Counted from the stretch's first letter, positions 1 through 62,219 are shown. The stretch is 64,000 bases of DNA from Aporrectodea caliginosa (GCA_020284085.1 JACEVL010000163.1:1038761-1102760), one strand, 5' to 3'. Made by a program: numbers and translations. Notes: generated by a model not told the origin, from the sequence alone.

Positions 1-211
1 TTTGCACCAAAGGAATGGAATGGACTTCCGCACTCTCTTCGTAGCTCAAATTCACCTCCTTCCTTCAAAAAGCGGCTCAACACTCATTATTTCCACTTGG
101 CTTTCAGGCACATGGATATCTAACTCTATCTTCCTCTGGCGGATGACTATCCGCGCCTCAGAGTCACAATTCGGTGTAACCTTGCGCGCGTTACAAATTT
201 TAATAAATAAA

Positions 212-286
<75 letters not shown>

Positions 287-289
287 TAT
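1..289 (+). mobile_element. 3' end of a non-LTR retrotransposon (LINE), cut by the window edge
   Basis: Frame 1 from base 1 to the stop at 121-123 reads like the C-terminus of a CR1/L2-type reverse transcriptase, with a FAPKEWNGLP block followed by SFKKRLNTHYF. After a short 3' UTR it ends in an AATA then TAA repeat tail (about 205-289), typical of LINE 3' ends. The rest of the element lies outside the window. The clade is inferred from the WNxLP block only. Confidence 0.7.
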
Positions 290-548
290 GCAGACATACA
301 TACATAAATACATACATACGTGCATACATACATACATACATACATAGATACATGCATACATACATGCATACATGCATACATACATAGATACATGCATGCA
401 TACATACATACATACATATATACATGCATACATACATACATACATACATACATCCACTCATACATCCACCCATCCATACATGCATGCATACATACATAGA
501 TACATACATCCACTCATACATCCATCCATCCATACATACATACATAGC
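290..548. repeat. CATA/CATC microsatellite
   Basis: Imperfect tetranucleotide array of CATA with interspersed CATC and TGCA units. It directly follows the LINE tail and was probably seeded by it. The long Cys/Met/Tyr-rich and His/Thr-rich frames through it are repeat translation, not genes. Confidence 0.95.
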
Positions 549-689
549 GTTATATAGTGTTTATGATTGCTTTTGTAGCCACTGCCACAGAGGACCAGTT
601 TCCCACTCTAGCATGTCCGACATTTTCCAACTGATAAACAATCTGGGTTCTTTACCAAGATAATTATCCCTCTTCGCCTATGCGCTTCC

Positions 690-1851
690 GTAGGTCAATC
701 TCAAACCGTTGCTCGCCTCACTCGTTCTGCTCGCCTTCTCCGTCGCAAAGACTGTCGCGCAAGGCACATGCGAACGGCGGCCCAAAAGGGACAATCCTTT
801 TTGCACAGGTCTTGCCCGACCACGGTAAATAATTTAGGAACATGGCGCCCAAGAAAAATCCATAACCAGGCGACTGGCCGTCACAACGACACCGTAAGCA
901 GTTGATGCGGCGGCGACGACCCGGGCAGTTGCAGCGCACAGAAGACACCGCCTGGTGATGGTGGTCGTGGTCGTCGTGGCCGAGTTGGGCGTGTGAAATA
1001 TTGATAAGACTGCGACGGGCGCGGACGGACGGACGCAAGGCTAGGTGGCCTGGTCGCTCGCTGGTGGCTGGTGGCGGAGGGTGGGTCTATTGCTTCGTCG
1101 GTGGTGGCGATGGTGGTGTTTCTAGGAGCCGGCGTGGCGTGGCGGCGGCGGCCTCCCTCTCGTCTGCGTCGGCCGCCGTGGTGGTGCTCGTGGTGGGGGA
1201 GACGGTCGTCGGTTAACGAGACATTTGGGATGTGCGCCTCCGCTGCCGCTTAGATTCGGACCACGATGCATGCGGACTGTGTTGGCTGCTGTGGCCATCA
1301 GCATCGTCGCTAGGAGTATCATCAAAACCACCGCCAGCCATCGCTAGCAGCAGCAGCAGCAGCAGTAGTTACAGCGGCGCAAATCCGACGTCTTATGCGA
1401 GATGGGACGCTAAGATGGATATGTCACGCGTAGTATTGGTCGTGCGCATCATGTAGCGACATCTGGATAATTCGTAGCCAGGTCACAGTCAGTATCGTGA
1501 CGACAACCGTTGTGTTTGTGACGAACCGGTTTCCTCGAGGGAGGGAGGGACAGAAATCCAGCCAACAAGGGAGGGCGTTTGCTCCAGGAGTTTTCCAGTT
1601 TAAACGGGCGAGTTCTTCGGAGCAACAACGGGCGCAGTTTATCGACTGTGGCGACGTCGTTGGGTGTACGACTGGTTCTTCCTTTTCCAGCGGAATGTTA
1701 ACTATGCGCCGAGCGATAATATGAGGATTTCAGCGTTTCCGGTCGATTTAACTGGCGTATCGCGTGCCGGGAGAGTCTAGCCATACGCGGAGGGCGTTGG
1801 TAAGGAATAGGGGAGTCGTTGGTGGGGCTGGTGTCTCCAGAGGGAACCACC
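690..1851 (+). promoter_or_regulatory. CpG-rich segment: putative promoter and 5' UTR of the BK channel gene
   Basis: Base composition changes sharply to GC- and CpG-rich (CGG, CGA and GGTGG runs, notably 880-1260), unlike the AT-rich surroundings, and stays so into exon 1. The ATG at 1852 is the first ATG in its frame, and an in-frame TAA at 1801-1803 closes the frame upstream, so this stretch is non-coding for the channel. I saw no convincing TATA box. The role is inferred from composition and position. A 5' UTR intron inside it cannot be excluded. Confidence 0.5.
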
Positions 1852-51860
<50,009 letters not shown>

Positions 51861-51964
51861 TGACGTCCTACCCATTGGTGGGGGACACACAGGACTTCCT
51901 TTCTCCTTCCGGTTGAGCTGTTTACGACGACAGCGACGAGAGATGGAAACAGTAGCAGGGGATG

Positions 51965-52170
51965 TGGTGGTAGCCAGGATAAGAGGGAGACGGTGGTTAA
52001 GCGCTCGCCTTGAATCGCGGAGAGTAAGGGTTCGATCCTCTTCCTCCCCTGCGACGGTTACTGTGTAGGGACATTGAGAAAGTCCTACACTCACAGTTGC
52101 TCAGCGCCATCGATTGATGCTTAGTCGTTAGATGGTGGCGATTAATAAATGCGTAGTAATAGTGTTCCAG
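51965..52170 (+). mobile_element. tRNA-derived SINE, family C, in the 3' UTR region
   Basis: Head GACGGTGGTTAAGCGCTCGC with a TGA-containing loop (tRNA-Ser-like), B box GGGTTCGATCC, then CGGTTACTGTGTAGGGACAT and CACTCACAGTTGCTCAGCGC. It starts about 105 bp after the stop codon. Confidence 0.85.
52144..52149 (+). terminator. Candidate AATAAA polyadenylation signal
   Basis: First AATAAA downstream of the stop codon, 284 bp away, at the end of the SINE. Plausible, but not supported by anything else I can see. Confidence 0.35.
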
Positions 52171-54253
52171 CCCCCGCTGTTACGGTTTTGTGGTTGGATG
52201 TGTGTGCCCGTTGTGTGGACGGCAGTTGCTCAGAATTGTGTTACTCAGCATCATGCAATATCCGACGGACTGCTTCTTTCCCGTCTGTTCCGAGGTTCCC
52301 GATCCATCAAACGCCCAAGCATAGGACTCGGTGTTTTAGTTGTGAAAAGGACTTGAGAGGGGAGAGATGGGAAAATGTCCAGGTTACCAAACGAAGAACG
52401 CAGGTCAGAAGCTGGTATTGATATGTTACACACGAAACATCTGAAGATTCAGGAGATATTTCAGTGTCCTGACCCATTTAAGCATCTTTTCAGTTACTTA
52501 GCTCGATAATAATGTGTCTTCTCTTATTGACTTTCGAATGAGCCACTGATCAAGCTACCTATCAGGGGCTGCGTCAAACGTATGTAGGCTACGCAGGTGG
52601 GTGTGTTAAAAAGGACATGTGCGTACAGGGAGGGAAAAGGGACAATTTTACCGAATTTCTGCGTCCATACTAAATGGATGGCCCCTCTAAGGCCTATATA
52701 CATAGGTGTCGTACGAGTTTGGGTTTATTCGGCACTGCACCACCTACAGAATGTTTTCTTTCGCAGTTGGGTTTTTGGAGACGGTTGGATTTTGTCCACA
52801 GTTTCGGTTGGATTTCTAGGGGTTTGAGGCGGCCAAGCCCTCCAGCTGCAGTCTCTACGCGTGGCCTTCGCTTTGACTTCACTTGGCTTCTCTGGACAAC
52901 CCCACAGACTCGACGCAGCGATCGGGAATCAACGGGGTTCGAATCCCAGTACGTCAAGGCCCCGCGCTTAGCCTTAGAGTGGCGCTTTAGAAATGTTGAA
53001 GCTGATTTTAGTCAGCACCTCCAGGGAGCGCCACTGTGCAGCTGATAATTTTATAGCACTTTTAAACGACGACAGCCTATTCTTCTACATTGTACGGCCG
53101 GCTCGCAATGTGTGACGTATTCCAGGCGCCTCTAGCTACGGAAAAGGCGCTTTATAAACGCTTAATTACTGTACTTGTACATTCCAGTGCTCTGCAGGGT
53201 AGGCTAATGAGTGCAGATTACTGTAATTGTAAATGAAATGTTCCTGACAGTATTGTAGTGCATTAACAGTGAGTACATTCTCAGTACATTGACTCTGTTA
53301 CATTCCCGTGCAGCTGTGGTCCGTGAGTTAGGTTACAGAGTGCAGGTTACAGAGTGCAGATTACTGTGTCACTGTAAACGGTTCGCTTTTGACAGTATTG
53401 TTACGCGTAAACGGTAAATGCTGTCTCGTAAAGCGTTTGTACCGTTTCTTCTGATGTCGCTATTTTTAACGCTTTTTCAGTTGACCACATTTTGATATGT
53501 TATTTTTTAATACTTATCACTGGTTGTGTGTTGTTAGCGTTACAGCGTTCTATGTGATGTGAGAAGACGTTATAACTTTAACATTAGTGCAGTGGAAAAT
53601 GTGATCGGCTTTCGTCATTAAGGCAAAGGTTGCGATATGTACACGTGTTCTTACGTTTAAGCTTTTACGCCATGCCTGTTTTCAATGTTAGGACGGCGAT
53701 TTGGTTTTACCAAAGCGTTAAATTATACTGATCAGGAATTGTATTTCTTGCAGACTCTAAGATTAGTACAAGAGAGAACTACTTCTGTTGCAGAGTAATT
53801 TATACCTAATTTTATTTAGGAGTAGTGTAAAGCTGTAATTGAGGCCTAATTTTATTTAGGACCGTGAAAATCTGTAATTTAGGCCTAATTTTGTTTCAGC
53901 CTAATATAATTTTGGACCAGCTTATGAGGTGAACTGAGTAGTTTATTTTTAGACCATCCTGTAATAATTTGTAATTAGGCCAACTGGGTAGTTTAATTTT
54001 GGGCTAGTCTGTAGTAATAATATTTATAATAACAGTGATAATAATGATAATAGGAGGTATAGTAGTACAATCAGTAATACCAATATTAATATTAATAATA
54101 ATAATAGTATAAGTAGTAGAACTAACAAAAATAGTTATTAAACTTGATAATAATAATAAAAATAGTACAGTGGAACCCTCTTGGAATGCTGTTGTGGAAG
54201 CCATATCAATTCGAAGATCAAGACATGTCTCCCAGGGAAAAAAGCTCAGCGCT

Positions 54254-54407
54254 CAGTGGCGGCGCCAGAGGGGATATGAGGGCTTAACCCCCTAACCGAG
54301 GCTCAGTCCCCCAAGTGGGAAATCACTGCAAATCACAGGAAGGAGGGAACAAAAGGGAAGGGCTTGGAACTGTGCCCCCCCAACCTGAAATCCTGGCGCC
54401 TCCACTG
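54254..54407. mobile_element. hAT-type MITE (154 bp), CAGTGGCGGCGCC ends
   Basis: Left CAGTGGCGGCGCCAG, right (inverted) CAGTGGAGGCGCCAG. Perfect 8-bp duplication TCAGCGCT at 54246-54253 and 54408-54415. Confidence 0.92.
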
Positions 54408-54699
54408 TCAGCGCTGCTTTGAATCCCAGTTCTTCTGTTACTCAAGGAAGCGTGCAATACGAATGTAGCAATAGAACTTATACCCGGTAGGTAGGAAGTG
54501 GTAACTGGCAGAGGTGGTTGTAGTAGGTGGTAGATTGACTCATTGGACCGATTAGCAATAATAAGGAGACGGTGAGGGCAACCACCTTAACCTTTCTGCA
54601 CTGCTGATGATTTTTAACTGGCGCTATATAAAGTCGCATTTTACGTTACTTTACGTTCGATGTTTGTGTTGAGCTAAACTGCTGTGGCGTCTCTGGTTA

Positions 54700-54825
54700 T
54701 CTGTTCAGCGAGGGAGGGCCTGGTGGCCACCTTCCCTCGTATGCCGAGACCGAGAAAATGAAGATGCACGCACGAATTCGTACCCATGACTGTTGTTTCT
54801 GAGGTTTACATAAGTGACGGAACCA
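54700..54825 (+). mobile_element. Partial SINE family A (body only)
   Basis: GCGAGGGAGGGCCTGGTGGC, CGTATGCCGAGACCGAG and TTCGTACCCATGACTG match the body of the family A SINEs; the tRNA head is missing. Confidence 0.7.
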
Positions 54826-55179
54826 GATTACAGTGTGTTACATTGTTTTACATTACATAGGTTGTGTATTTTTAGTTTCGGTTTAATGCAGTGTAACGAT
54901 TATGGTCATTTCGATCCTCTTGATAATTAGGCTATTGCTTGGTCGGGAGGGACACTAAGCTCAGCAGACTGAGGCAGTAGAGGCACTGGATGATGACCAA
55001 CAGTTGAGATAATTGTTATTGTAATTGTAACAGCAAATTCATTTAGCGCCGATTCAAGAGATAGCCTACTCATCGTAATGTAATTGGGAACATTCAACGC
55101 TGAAAAACTACATTAATCAGCTGGTTATATGCAGTGGAAAACCTGTCACGTGAGATCTTATAGCAAGGATGTGTTACGA

Positions 55180-55545
55180 ATAAATGATCTCCATTGTCCT
55201 CGGTCATTTGTCAAGTCCATTGCTCCTCTTAGTGTTAGTCCAAGTGATGTTATATGTCCTCGTTTATATTATCTATCCATCGTAGTCTTGGTCTGCCTTT
55301 GTTTCGTTTTCCTTCAAATCTTGCACGTGTAGTGCATTGTGTGGGATTCTGTCAACTGGCATTCTCTCAACGTGTCCAAACCATCGGAGTCTTCGTTGAA
55401 CGACTTTGTCTAGCAGAGTTGTTTGGATACCAAATGATTGTCTAATGTAATCGTTTCTTTTTTTCTCTAGTCTTGAAATCCCTGCTCTCTCAGTTGCTGG
55501 ACCCACATTTTTGAATTCTCTCCTTTTATCTGCCCAGCCGCTTGT
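55180..55545 (-). mobile_element. Antisense family E non-LTR retrotransposon fragment
   Basis: The - strand frame (55273-55506) reads ISRLEKKRNDYIRQSFGIQT, TLLDKVVQRRLRWFGHVERM and PVDRIPHNALH. This is the RT C-terminal block WFGHVxRM also seen, shifted, at 16522-16770. Frames are incomplete. Confidence 0.88.
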
Positions 55546-56319
55546 GTCATTTTATTCTCAGCTTAGAACATCTATTCCGAATTGCGTCTCGTCCAGAGGC
55601 TCGTCTGTTTCTAAGCGGACTGATCTTCTGGATATAGACCTGATTATGGCTTGGTTCTGGTGCTCCATCGGTTGATGCCTTGTGCATTAGACACCGACGC
55701 AATAGAAGTTGCTAATTAATAGTAGGCCCAGTAATATGTAGTAGTAACTTCCTTACATAACACAACGGTTTATAGATTAATCTGTGTCAGAACCACAACT
55801 ATTTAAACCGGAATGCTTACCGGTAGCCTAATAGCCCATCATTCCTAGAACTTCTTCCTAAAAGCTGTGAAACTGTCCACTGAGCTACCATCATCCAAAC
55901 CATTCCTTAAGTTAAGCTGAATTGAATCTGGACGCCTGCATTCAGACCATTAATTTTTCATAAGAGTTTTTTTTATCTTATAGGCTATTTTAAAAGTATT
56001 TGAGTTCAATTTCAAAGATGTTTAAGGTTTTAAAAGTGTTTAAGATTCGTTTACAAATATTTAGCCTAATATTGATTTAAAAGATGCTTATTTTCGAATT
56101 ACAGATGTTCGAGATCTATTTAAAAGAAATTTCAGATTGATCAGTAGTAGGCCTACTTTTTCAACATGTTGACATATTTTTCTAGCAGAGCTGTTACCCG
56201 TTGATAGAGGAGAAGTGCTATGAAGTAGGCCTATGACTTATATTCCCTTGTCATAGCTATGATCATATAATGTTGATAATGATCGAAGAGAAAATCCTAA
56301 GCTTGCATTATTTTTACAG

Positions 56320-56475
56320 AGGTCCTGTTTTTAATATTTAAGAAATCATATTTTCAGAAATTGCACATTTTTCAACGATCACGATTTTTCAGAGGTCCTT
56401 TGTTTTTAATACATGCATTTCAGAAATCATATTTTCAGAAATTGCACATTTTTCAATGATGACGATTTTCAGCAG
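56320..56475. repeat. Tandem duplication of about 75 bp
   Basis: CAGAGGTCCT...TTTTTAATA...AGAAATCATATTTTCAGAAA and TTGCACATTTTTCAA occur twice in tandem with small differences. Confidence 0.85.
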
Positions 56476-57114
56476 TAACGATCTCCGTAGATTTGACGTG
56501 TTTCTACTAGGTGTTTATTGGAAAGTTTTTAACATGTTTTAATGTGATATAATATGCTTCTTAACGTATTACCGGACCAGCTAGGTCTACATGAATAGGT
56601 TAAGTGAGTAAATTGTATGCAGACATCTCACGATATGCACATAGCGAGGATATAAAGTAACTAAGTAACTAAGTAACTAAGTATATCCTTTATTGCACCA
56701 ATTGCTAACAGCATTTTGAAATACATTCTACAATGGCCTATAATCTGAAATGTTACATTATAATTTCTAGTGGTTTTTAAACTGTGCAGTGATAGTAATA
56801 TCCCTGCCATTGTTTGCATAGGAATGAGATGGGACCCACGTGGGCTCTATTCTGGTCACATATGGGTTTCCATATGGGGCTCCCATATGTTCCCATAAGG
56901 GGCTCCCATCTGGGTTCTCTATGTGGGCCTGCTAACAGCGACAGGGTTATAACTTCCGAACGTTGTATCATTGTTAACAATCTGTGTTTCTTCGCTGTTT
57001 TTTTTTACCAGTTTCGATTTGTGAATGAATTTTCTATTGTTCTTTTGTCGAGGACAATAAGTTGAGAAGTTCATTGACTGTGATTTTGTTACGTAGCCTA
57101 TTCCTCTTAACTCC

Positions 57115-57225
57115 GCGCTCTGTGACGTCATAGACCGGTTGCCGTGGCAACGCGCTCTGTGACGTCATAGATCGGTTGCCGTGTCAACGCGCTCTGTGAC
57201 GTCATAGATCGGTTGCCGGGGCAAC
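57115..57225. promoter_or_regulatory. Three 37-bp tandem units, each with a CRE and an RFX-type X-box
   Basis: Units begin at 57115, 57152 and 57189 with exact 37-bp spacing. Each starts GCGCTCTG, contains the CRE palindrome TGACGTCA (57123, 57160, 57197) and then GGTTGCCGTGGCAAC or a one-base variant (57137, 57174, 57211), close to the RFX X-box GTTGCCATGGCAAC. Regulatory function is inferred from the motifs only. Confidence 0.6.
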
Positions 57226-57419
57226 CTGTGCTTCACGCCAGAAAACAATGGGGTTGCAGAGGTTTGTTTAAGGGAGGGTCGATTAAACAAGGAGTTCCCT
57301 TAGCATTGTTATTATTTTCGGGTATTATTACAAGTGTATTGAAATATGAAATACAAAAGCGAAGACGCTGTGCGTAATTTCAGTTTTTGTTTTGTAGTTA
57401 CGTTATATGGTACATGCAA

Positions 57420-57750
57420 AATTACGCGCCATTGTGTTGCAGAATGCGTGAAATTTATGCTCGTGTGAGATTTATTTATTTGTATAATTATAGTGTGAAA
57501 TTTACGCTCGACGGCATTACGGTGTGTGAAATTTACAATTGGTTGCATTACGTGACGTGTGAAATTTACGCTTGACTGTAGCCTATGGTGACTTGCTAAA
57601 TTTACAACTGATGGCATTACATATGCGTGAAACTTACGATTGAATGCATGGTGGTGTGAAATTTACAAGCGCCTACGATGCGTAATGCGTGAAATTTACG
57701 CATGGCTATAATGGCGGAGTGAAATTTACAGTCTATCGCATTACGCAGAG
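57420..57750. repeat. Degenerate GTGAAATTTACG repeat
   Basis: About ten copies of GYGTGAAATTTACGCTYG, period roughly 35-45 bp, often with GCATTACG between them. Confidence 0.85.
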
Positions 57751-58059
57751 CGTAAATGCACTTGTACAGTTTCTACTTTTGCCTGGTTCCCCTGCAGCTT
57801 TTTACGGTGCGCAGGCGTTACAGAGCAAATGTTGTAATTAACTCGTTTACAATATTACGTGTTGTACAGATTTACATTTACGTGTTACGTGTAACGCAAA
57901 GGAGTTGTGACTGTAGCCCAAGTGTACGAAGAAGTCTGTCATTTCTAAAACCGAGTGGACTTTTCTTGGCTTATGAGAACTTTACTACACCTCATGCAGT
58001 AGGCCTATATATAGACGTTTGTGGTATGTGTACGAGTGTACATGCGTGTAATTGTGTAA

Positions 58060-58510
58060 GTCTGTGTATCTATGTATGTATGTGCATGTGTGCATATCAG
58101 CATATGAATGTATGTGGGTATGTATGGGTGGATTGGTGGATGGTTGCGTGGGTGGATAGTGGGAAGAGTGGGTGGATAATTGAAGAAGTGTCTAGATAAG
58201 TGAAGATTTAAATGGATGGGTCATCGGATAATGGATGGACGAGTGGGTGAATGATTAGCATGGGTGGAAGTAGGCCAGTCAGTGTGTAGAAGGGTGGATG
58301 GAAGGATTGATGGATGGACTGATGGATGTATTGATTGATACGGATGGATGGGTGGATCGAGGGATGGATGGATGGGTGGATGGATTGATAGCTGTATGGA
58401 TGGATGGAGGTATGGATGGATGGACTGATACATGTATTGATTGATATGGATGGATGGATGGATGGAGGTATAGATGAATGGATGGATGAATGGATGGTTG
58501 GATTGAATCA
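58060..58510. repeat. GGAT/TGGA degenerate array
   Basis: TGGATGGA units with GATTGAT interruptions; pure in places (58440-58500). Confidence 0.93.
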
Positions 58511-58730
58511 AGGATCAGACAGCCAGCAAGGTGCCTTAGCAATGCGGCAGCTCCCATGGACCACTCGAATGCAAAATAAGTTTCAAACCAGAAAAAAACA
58601 AATGACGAAAGTTACTCAATTCATTCATCTACTGTAAACATCCACTAATGAACAACGTTTGTAAAGTATAAACAAAAGAGACAAATTAATAATCCAAAAA
58701 AAGAACCAATAGTCTACGTTTTTTTACTAT

Positions 58731-59123
58731 ATCCATCTAGTATCCTATAACGTCATATTAAGCAGTTTCTACAAATATATAGCATTTTACAACATAGCGT
58801 AAGCTTAATCAAGCACCGCACCAGTTTCTGTTGCAGCGAATGGCAACGCTGGCCAATCACAACGCTCCGTGTCGGAAAAGGGGATTCCCCGATTCGAAAA
58901 GTTTAGTCCCCGATTCTATAAGCTAGCCTTTTTGGGGGAGCTGAAATTTTGATAGAATGAAGTGTGTGCGAGGGCGAGTCTGTGTGCCAAGTTTCATGAC
59001 GATTGAATGATTGTAAGTGATCGAATTAGTCGTCGCAAGATTTGAATTTAACTCAAGCAAGCAAACATTCAAGCAAGCAAACATTCAAGCAAGCAAGATT
59101 CCCGCAAGTTAAACTAGATGGAT
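58731..59123. mobile_element. Interspersed element with ATCCATCTAGT inverted ends, copy 2
   Basis: About 393 bp; reverse-complement relative of 38611-38999, with the same GATTCTATAAGCTAGCC, GGCGAGTCTGTGTGCCAAG and CAAGCAAG landmarks. Similarity continues about 12 bp past one ATCCATCTAG end (TAGTAAAAAA), so the true terminus lies slightly outside. Confidence 0.8.
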
Positions 59124-59689
59124 AATAAAAATGAGTCTACGTTTATGGAAAACAGACAACTCTTAAAGTCACTGATAATGTTTCGGTAAGTACAGTGGAA
59201 CCTTGTTGCAATGCGGTCTTTTGTGCCACATAACACGCACTGCTTCACAACATGGCTACAGCTATTACAAAATCCTGTTTTAAAGCTGAACTACGTTTGA
59301 CAATACACATATTAGTCTGACAGTGCTACATAAGAATTCATGCTATCCTGTAACTTTTTTATATCATACTTGCCCTCAATATTATTGTAGTATATGCACT
59401 ATGTCCACGTAAACAAGACAGAATTCTACCTGTTGCAGACGCAAAACATTTATTATAAGGATGATTTGTACACCAAAGTACGGTTAGCAATTGGTTCAAT
59501 AAGGATATACTTACTTACTTACTTATTTTTTTACGTACTTGTTGCTCATATCATGCGCAAAAGGTTTAGTACATCTAAATATGAAGTGAGGGCGAACAGT
59601 TTAGGGTCGTTATATGGAGTTCATTTTAGAAGGTGCAAACACACACCCAGCACATTATTGGATACTAGATCGACAACTGGAACAGATGT

Positions 59690-59965
59690 TGGCTATGGCC
59701 TCATAGAAAAATCAACTACAAGGCCCATGGGTATTCAACTGGAGACTGTTCCTTCTCAGTCACTGGAACAACTCCATGGAACAGTCTTCCCGACCAACTG
59801 AAGAATGCGCCATCTCTGGAGACATTCAAATCACAGTTCAAAACCTATATTTTTAAACTATCATAATTATAACTCATTGATATTTAAATGTTTTATACAG
59901 CGTCCTTTTCTTTGGCCTTTTTGCTATGGCGCTATACAAATTGTCCTATTATTATTATTATTGCT
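59690..59965 (+). mobile_element. LINE 3' end with TTA tail
   Basis: RT C-terminus FSVTGTTPWNSLPDQLKNAP, then SLETFKSQFKTYIF and a stop; 3' UTR with TATGGCGCTATACAAATTG and a TTA repeat to 59965. Same style of WNSLP block as other LINEs here, different tail. Confidence 0.82.
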
Positions 59966-61229
59966 ATTATTACAAAGCTGCAAAGCAATGAAGCACGCCA
60001 TAGGAAGTTTACACTGTACATAAATCTTTACTGAAGAATGTAATGCCTACAAAACCAACTCTGATAATGAGCTGTACTGAATGTTCTGCTTAAATGCCAT
60101 CAAGAGTAGGTTCCTAATAAACAAATAGGCGACAACATAATACTTGAAATGCAGAAGAAAGCGGAGTTTTAAATTCAAATGTAAATTGTACAAAACCTGC
60201 AGATAATACTTTTTAAAATTCACGGACAACGAAAAACTCCGTCTTTTGAAATACTCAAAGAAAACTCGGCCTAAATAACACAGTTACAGAAATGCAGACA
60301 TTGAAAACTGACTAGCATGCCTACTGACTAGAGTTAAAATGACCAATGCAACGAAACTACGGTAATTACCAAATGTACAACGAATGTACAACAGCTGTTC
60401 ACTTAACAACGGCGAAACTTCTGTCGAAATCTGATACAGCTTTTTAACCATCGTGAGCTTCACTCTTGGACATTTATATAGTGCCACTAAAGGACAAACC
60501 AGATCAAAAGTGCTCTCTGCATTTGCCTACATGATGTTAAATGTAATTAAGAACTAGACTTACATCACTTAGCAAAATAATACACAGTAAACTGGAAGAG
60601 TCACCAATGGTGAGCCCACGCACATACGTGGAACCAACCAACCAATGGATTCCCATCGACAGTCGGTGGATATCAAATACCAGATAATAAAGAGTTCATG
60701 TTTTAACGAGCTACAGATAATTATTTATTCTCGAGATCCGCATCCTTGACAGTGTTATATATCAGAATCTGTGTTAATAATAAACTATGTAAGAAGTCTC
60801 CAGTGTATTTACCCTTCCAATTAATTTCAAGCCTATAACTGAAGAAGGGGCACGGCACTGTAGGGTTGAGATGACTTCTGACAGTTTTTTTAACTCTGCC
60901 ATTGTCCGTAATCGGGAAGTGCCAGTCTCAGCCTTCATAAAGGAGGAGGGCGATGCTAATGATCTTTGCTATGAACTAAATTACTTTGCACCAGATGTAT
61001 TTCTCTGTAGAAGGCTTATAGGGCAGATCTGTAAGACTGTAAGACATACCATTTCTGATCAGTATTACTTAGAGCTTCGATAAAACCAACTTGTCGCATT
61101 AACATTGAAAAACAGGCATGACGTAAAAGCTTCAACGTAACAACACATATCGCATCCTGTGCCTTCCTTTCAAAATCCATTACATCACATTACACTTAAT
61201 TACATTACATTATATTACGCTGACCAGTT

Positions 61230-61540
61230 TTTTTGAGGGGTTGGTTTACAAGTCTTCTTAGCTCTGATGAGGTTCCAGCCAGAATGTAATGTGACTGTCA
61301 TGTAATGTGACTAAAATGTAATGCAATTGTAATGTAATGTGACTGTAATGTAGCACGATTGCAATGTAGCGCAATTGTAATATGACAGTAATGATTATAA
61401 TGTAACTAATGTATGCCAACATTACAATCACAACACATTTACTTCTCTGTAATGCCATTACGATCGTAATCCAGATCATAATGTAATGTGAATGCAAGGT
61501 AATGTAGACAATAATCACATTACAGTTACATTACGAGCTT
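61230..61540. repeat. AATGTAATGTGACTGT repeat
   Basis: Degenerate TAATGTGACTGTAATGT units lying in the presumed 3' UTR of the - strand gene, reaching within a few bases of its stop codon. Confidence 0.8.
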
Positions 61541-61542
61541 CT

Positions 61543-61760
61543 TTACAAGTCCTTTTCCTTGGCGCCATTGTCGTCGTCGTACTCCAGGAGGTTCTTGGTG
61601 CTCGAAGATGTGATGGGAACGGCGTCCAAGGTTCCTGCACTGGCTTCCAGGTTCATCCATACGACTGCGTGCAGAGGGTCCGTTGTCACACAGGGCACGT
61701 CCGAGGCCACGTGTGCGACCGCGGCCAGCGTACGCCGTCCGACGTGGATTGGGGTCACAT
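61543..61760 (-). CDS. Last exon of an unrecognised - strand gene
   Basis: Acceptor cttcag (complement of 61761-61766), stop TAA at 61543-61545. Encodes VTPIHVGRRTLAAVAHVASD, VPCVTTDPLHAVVWMNLEAS, AGTLDAVPITSSSTKNLLEY and DDDNGAKEKDL after a split Asp codon. The CpG-rich, balanced coding composition stands out from the repeat background, and its phase matches the exon at 63873. I do not recognise the protein; no signal peptide or membrane segment in this part, and the tail is acidic/charged. Confidence 0.75.
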
Positions 61761-61786
61761 CTGAAGAAAAACGGGTTCCTATTGCT

Positions 61787-62095
61787 GTGTGGCCGACTGG
61801 TTAGAGCCTGTATTGTATTGTATTGTATTGTTGACCTGTAACTACAGCCGGAGAGTACGGGTTCGATCCTCGTTCAGGGCGGTTACTGTGTAGGTACCAT
61901 GAGCAAGTCCTTCATGCACAATTGCTTGGCAATATAATTGCTTCTGCGCCGAGGTGTGTGCACTTCTTAGCTCTGGGCCACATTTGGAAGAAGGGCGATA
62001 TCAAATGCAGTTGCATTGTAATGTATTATTAAGCTGAATGTGTTAAGTTACTTAACACATTCAGCTTAATAATAATACATTACAATGCAACTTAA
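61787..62095 (+). mobile_element. tRNA-derived SINE, family C, with a terminal fold-back
   Basis: Head TGGCCGACTGGTTAGAGCCT interrupted by TATTG repeats, B box GGGTTCGATCC, body GCGGTTACTGTGTAGG and GAGCAAGTCCTTCATGCAC. Its 3' end (62011-62048) is followed at once by its own reverse complement (62050-62090). Confidence 0.82.
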
Positions 62096-62219
62096 CTTAA
62101 GTAGCACTATCTGATTGGTGAGTATCATGATCCAATGGCAAGTACATTTCTGAACTTTCCTCTGCCACCGGCATCGACCAGATACCTGACCTTAGCTCCT
62201 CTGAGGACAACGCAGCTGA

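Larger units (their letters stand above)
52171..61542. other. Intergenic region between convergent genes
   Basis: About 9.4 kb with no exon I can support. It contains a family B LINE tail (52810-53000), an AGGCCTAATTTTATTTAGG repeat (53820-53900), a hAT MITE (54254), a partial SINE-A (54700-54825), an antisense LINE (55180), a tandem duplication (56320), the CRE/X-box array (57115), GTGAAATTTACG repeats (57420), a GGAT array (58060), an inverted-repeat element (58731) and a LINE end (59690). 60000-61200 shows nothing clear beyond a diverged TAAAGGAGGAGGGCG repeat near 60940 (related to 31440 and 49760). Confidence 0.6.

Noticed and set aside
718..1038. 106-codon - strand frame in the CpG-rich region
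   Set aside because: No homology or domain that I recognise, Arg/Cys-rich as expected for GC-rich non-coding DNA; overlaps the presumed slo promoter.
52674..53045. 123-codon + frame as a possible gene
   Set aside because: Contains the family B LINE tail (CTCGACGCAGCGATCGGGAA, GGCGCTTTAGAAATG) and has no coding features of its own.
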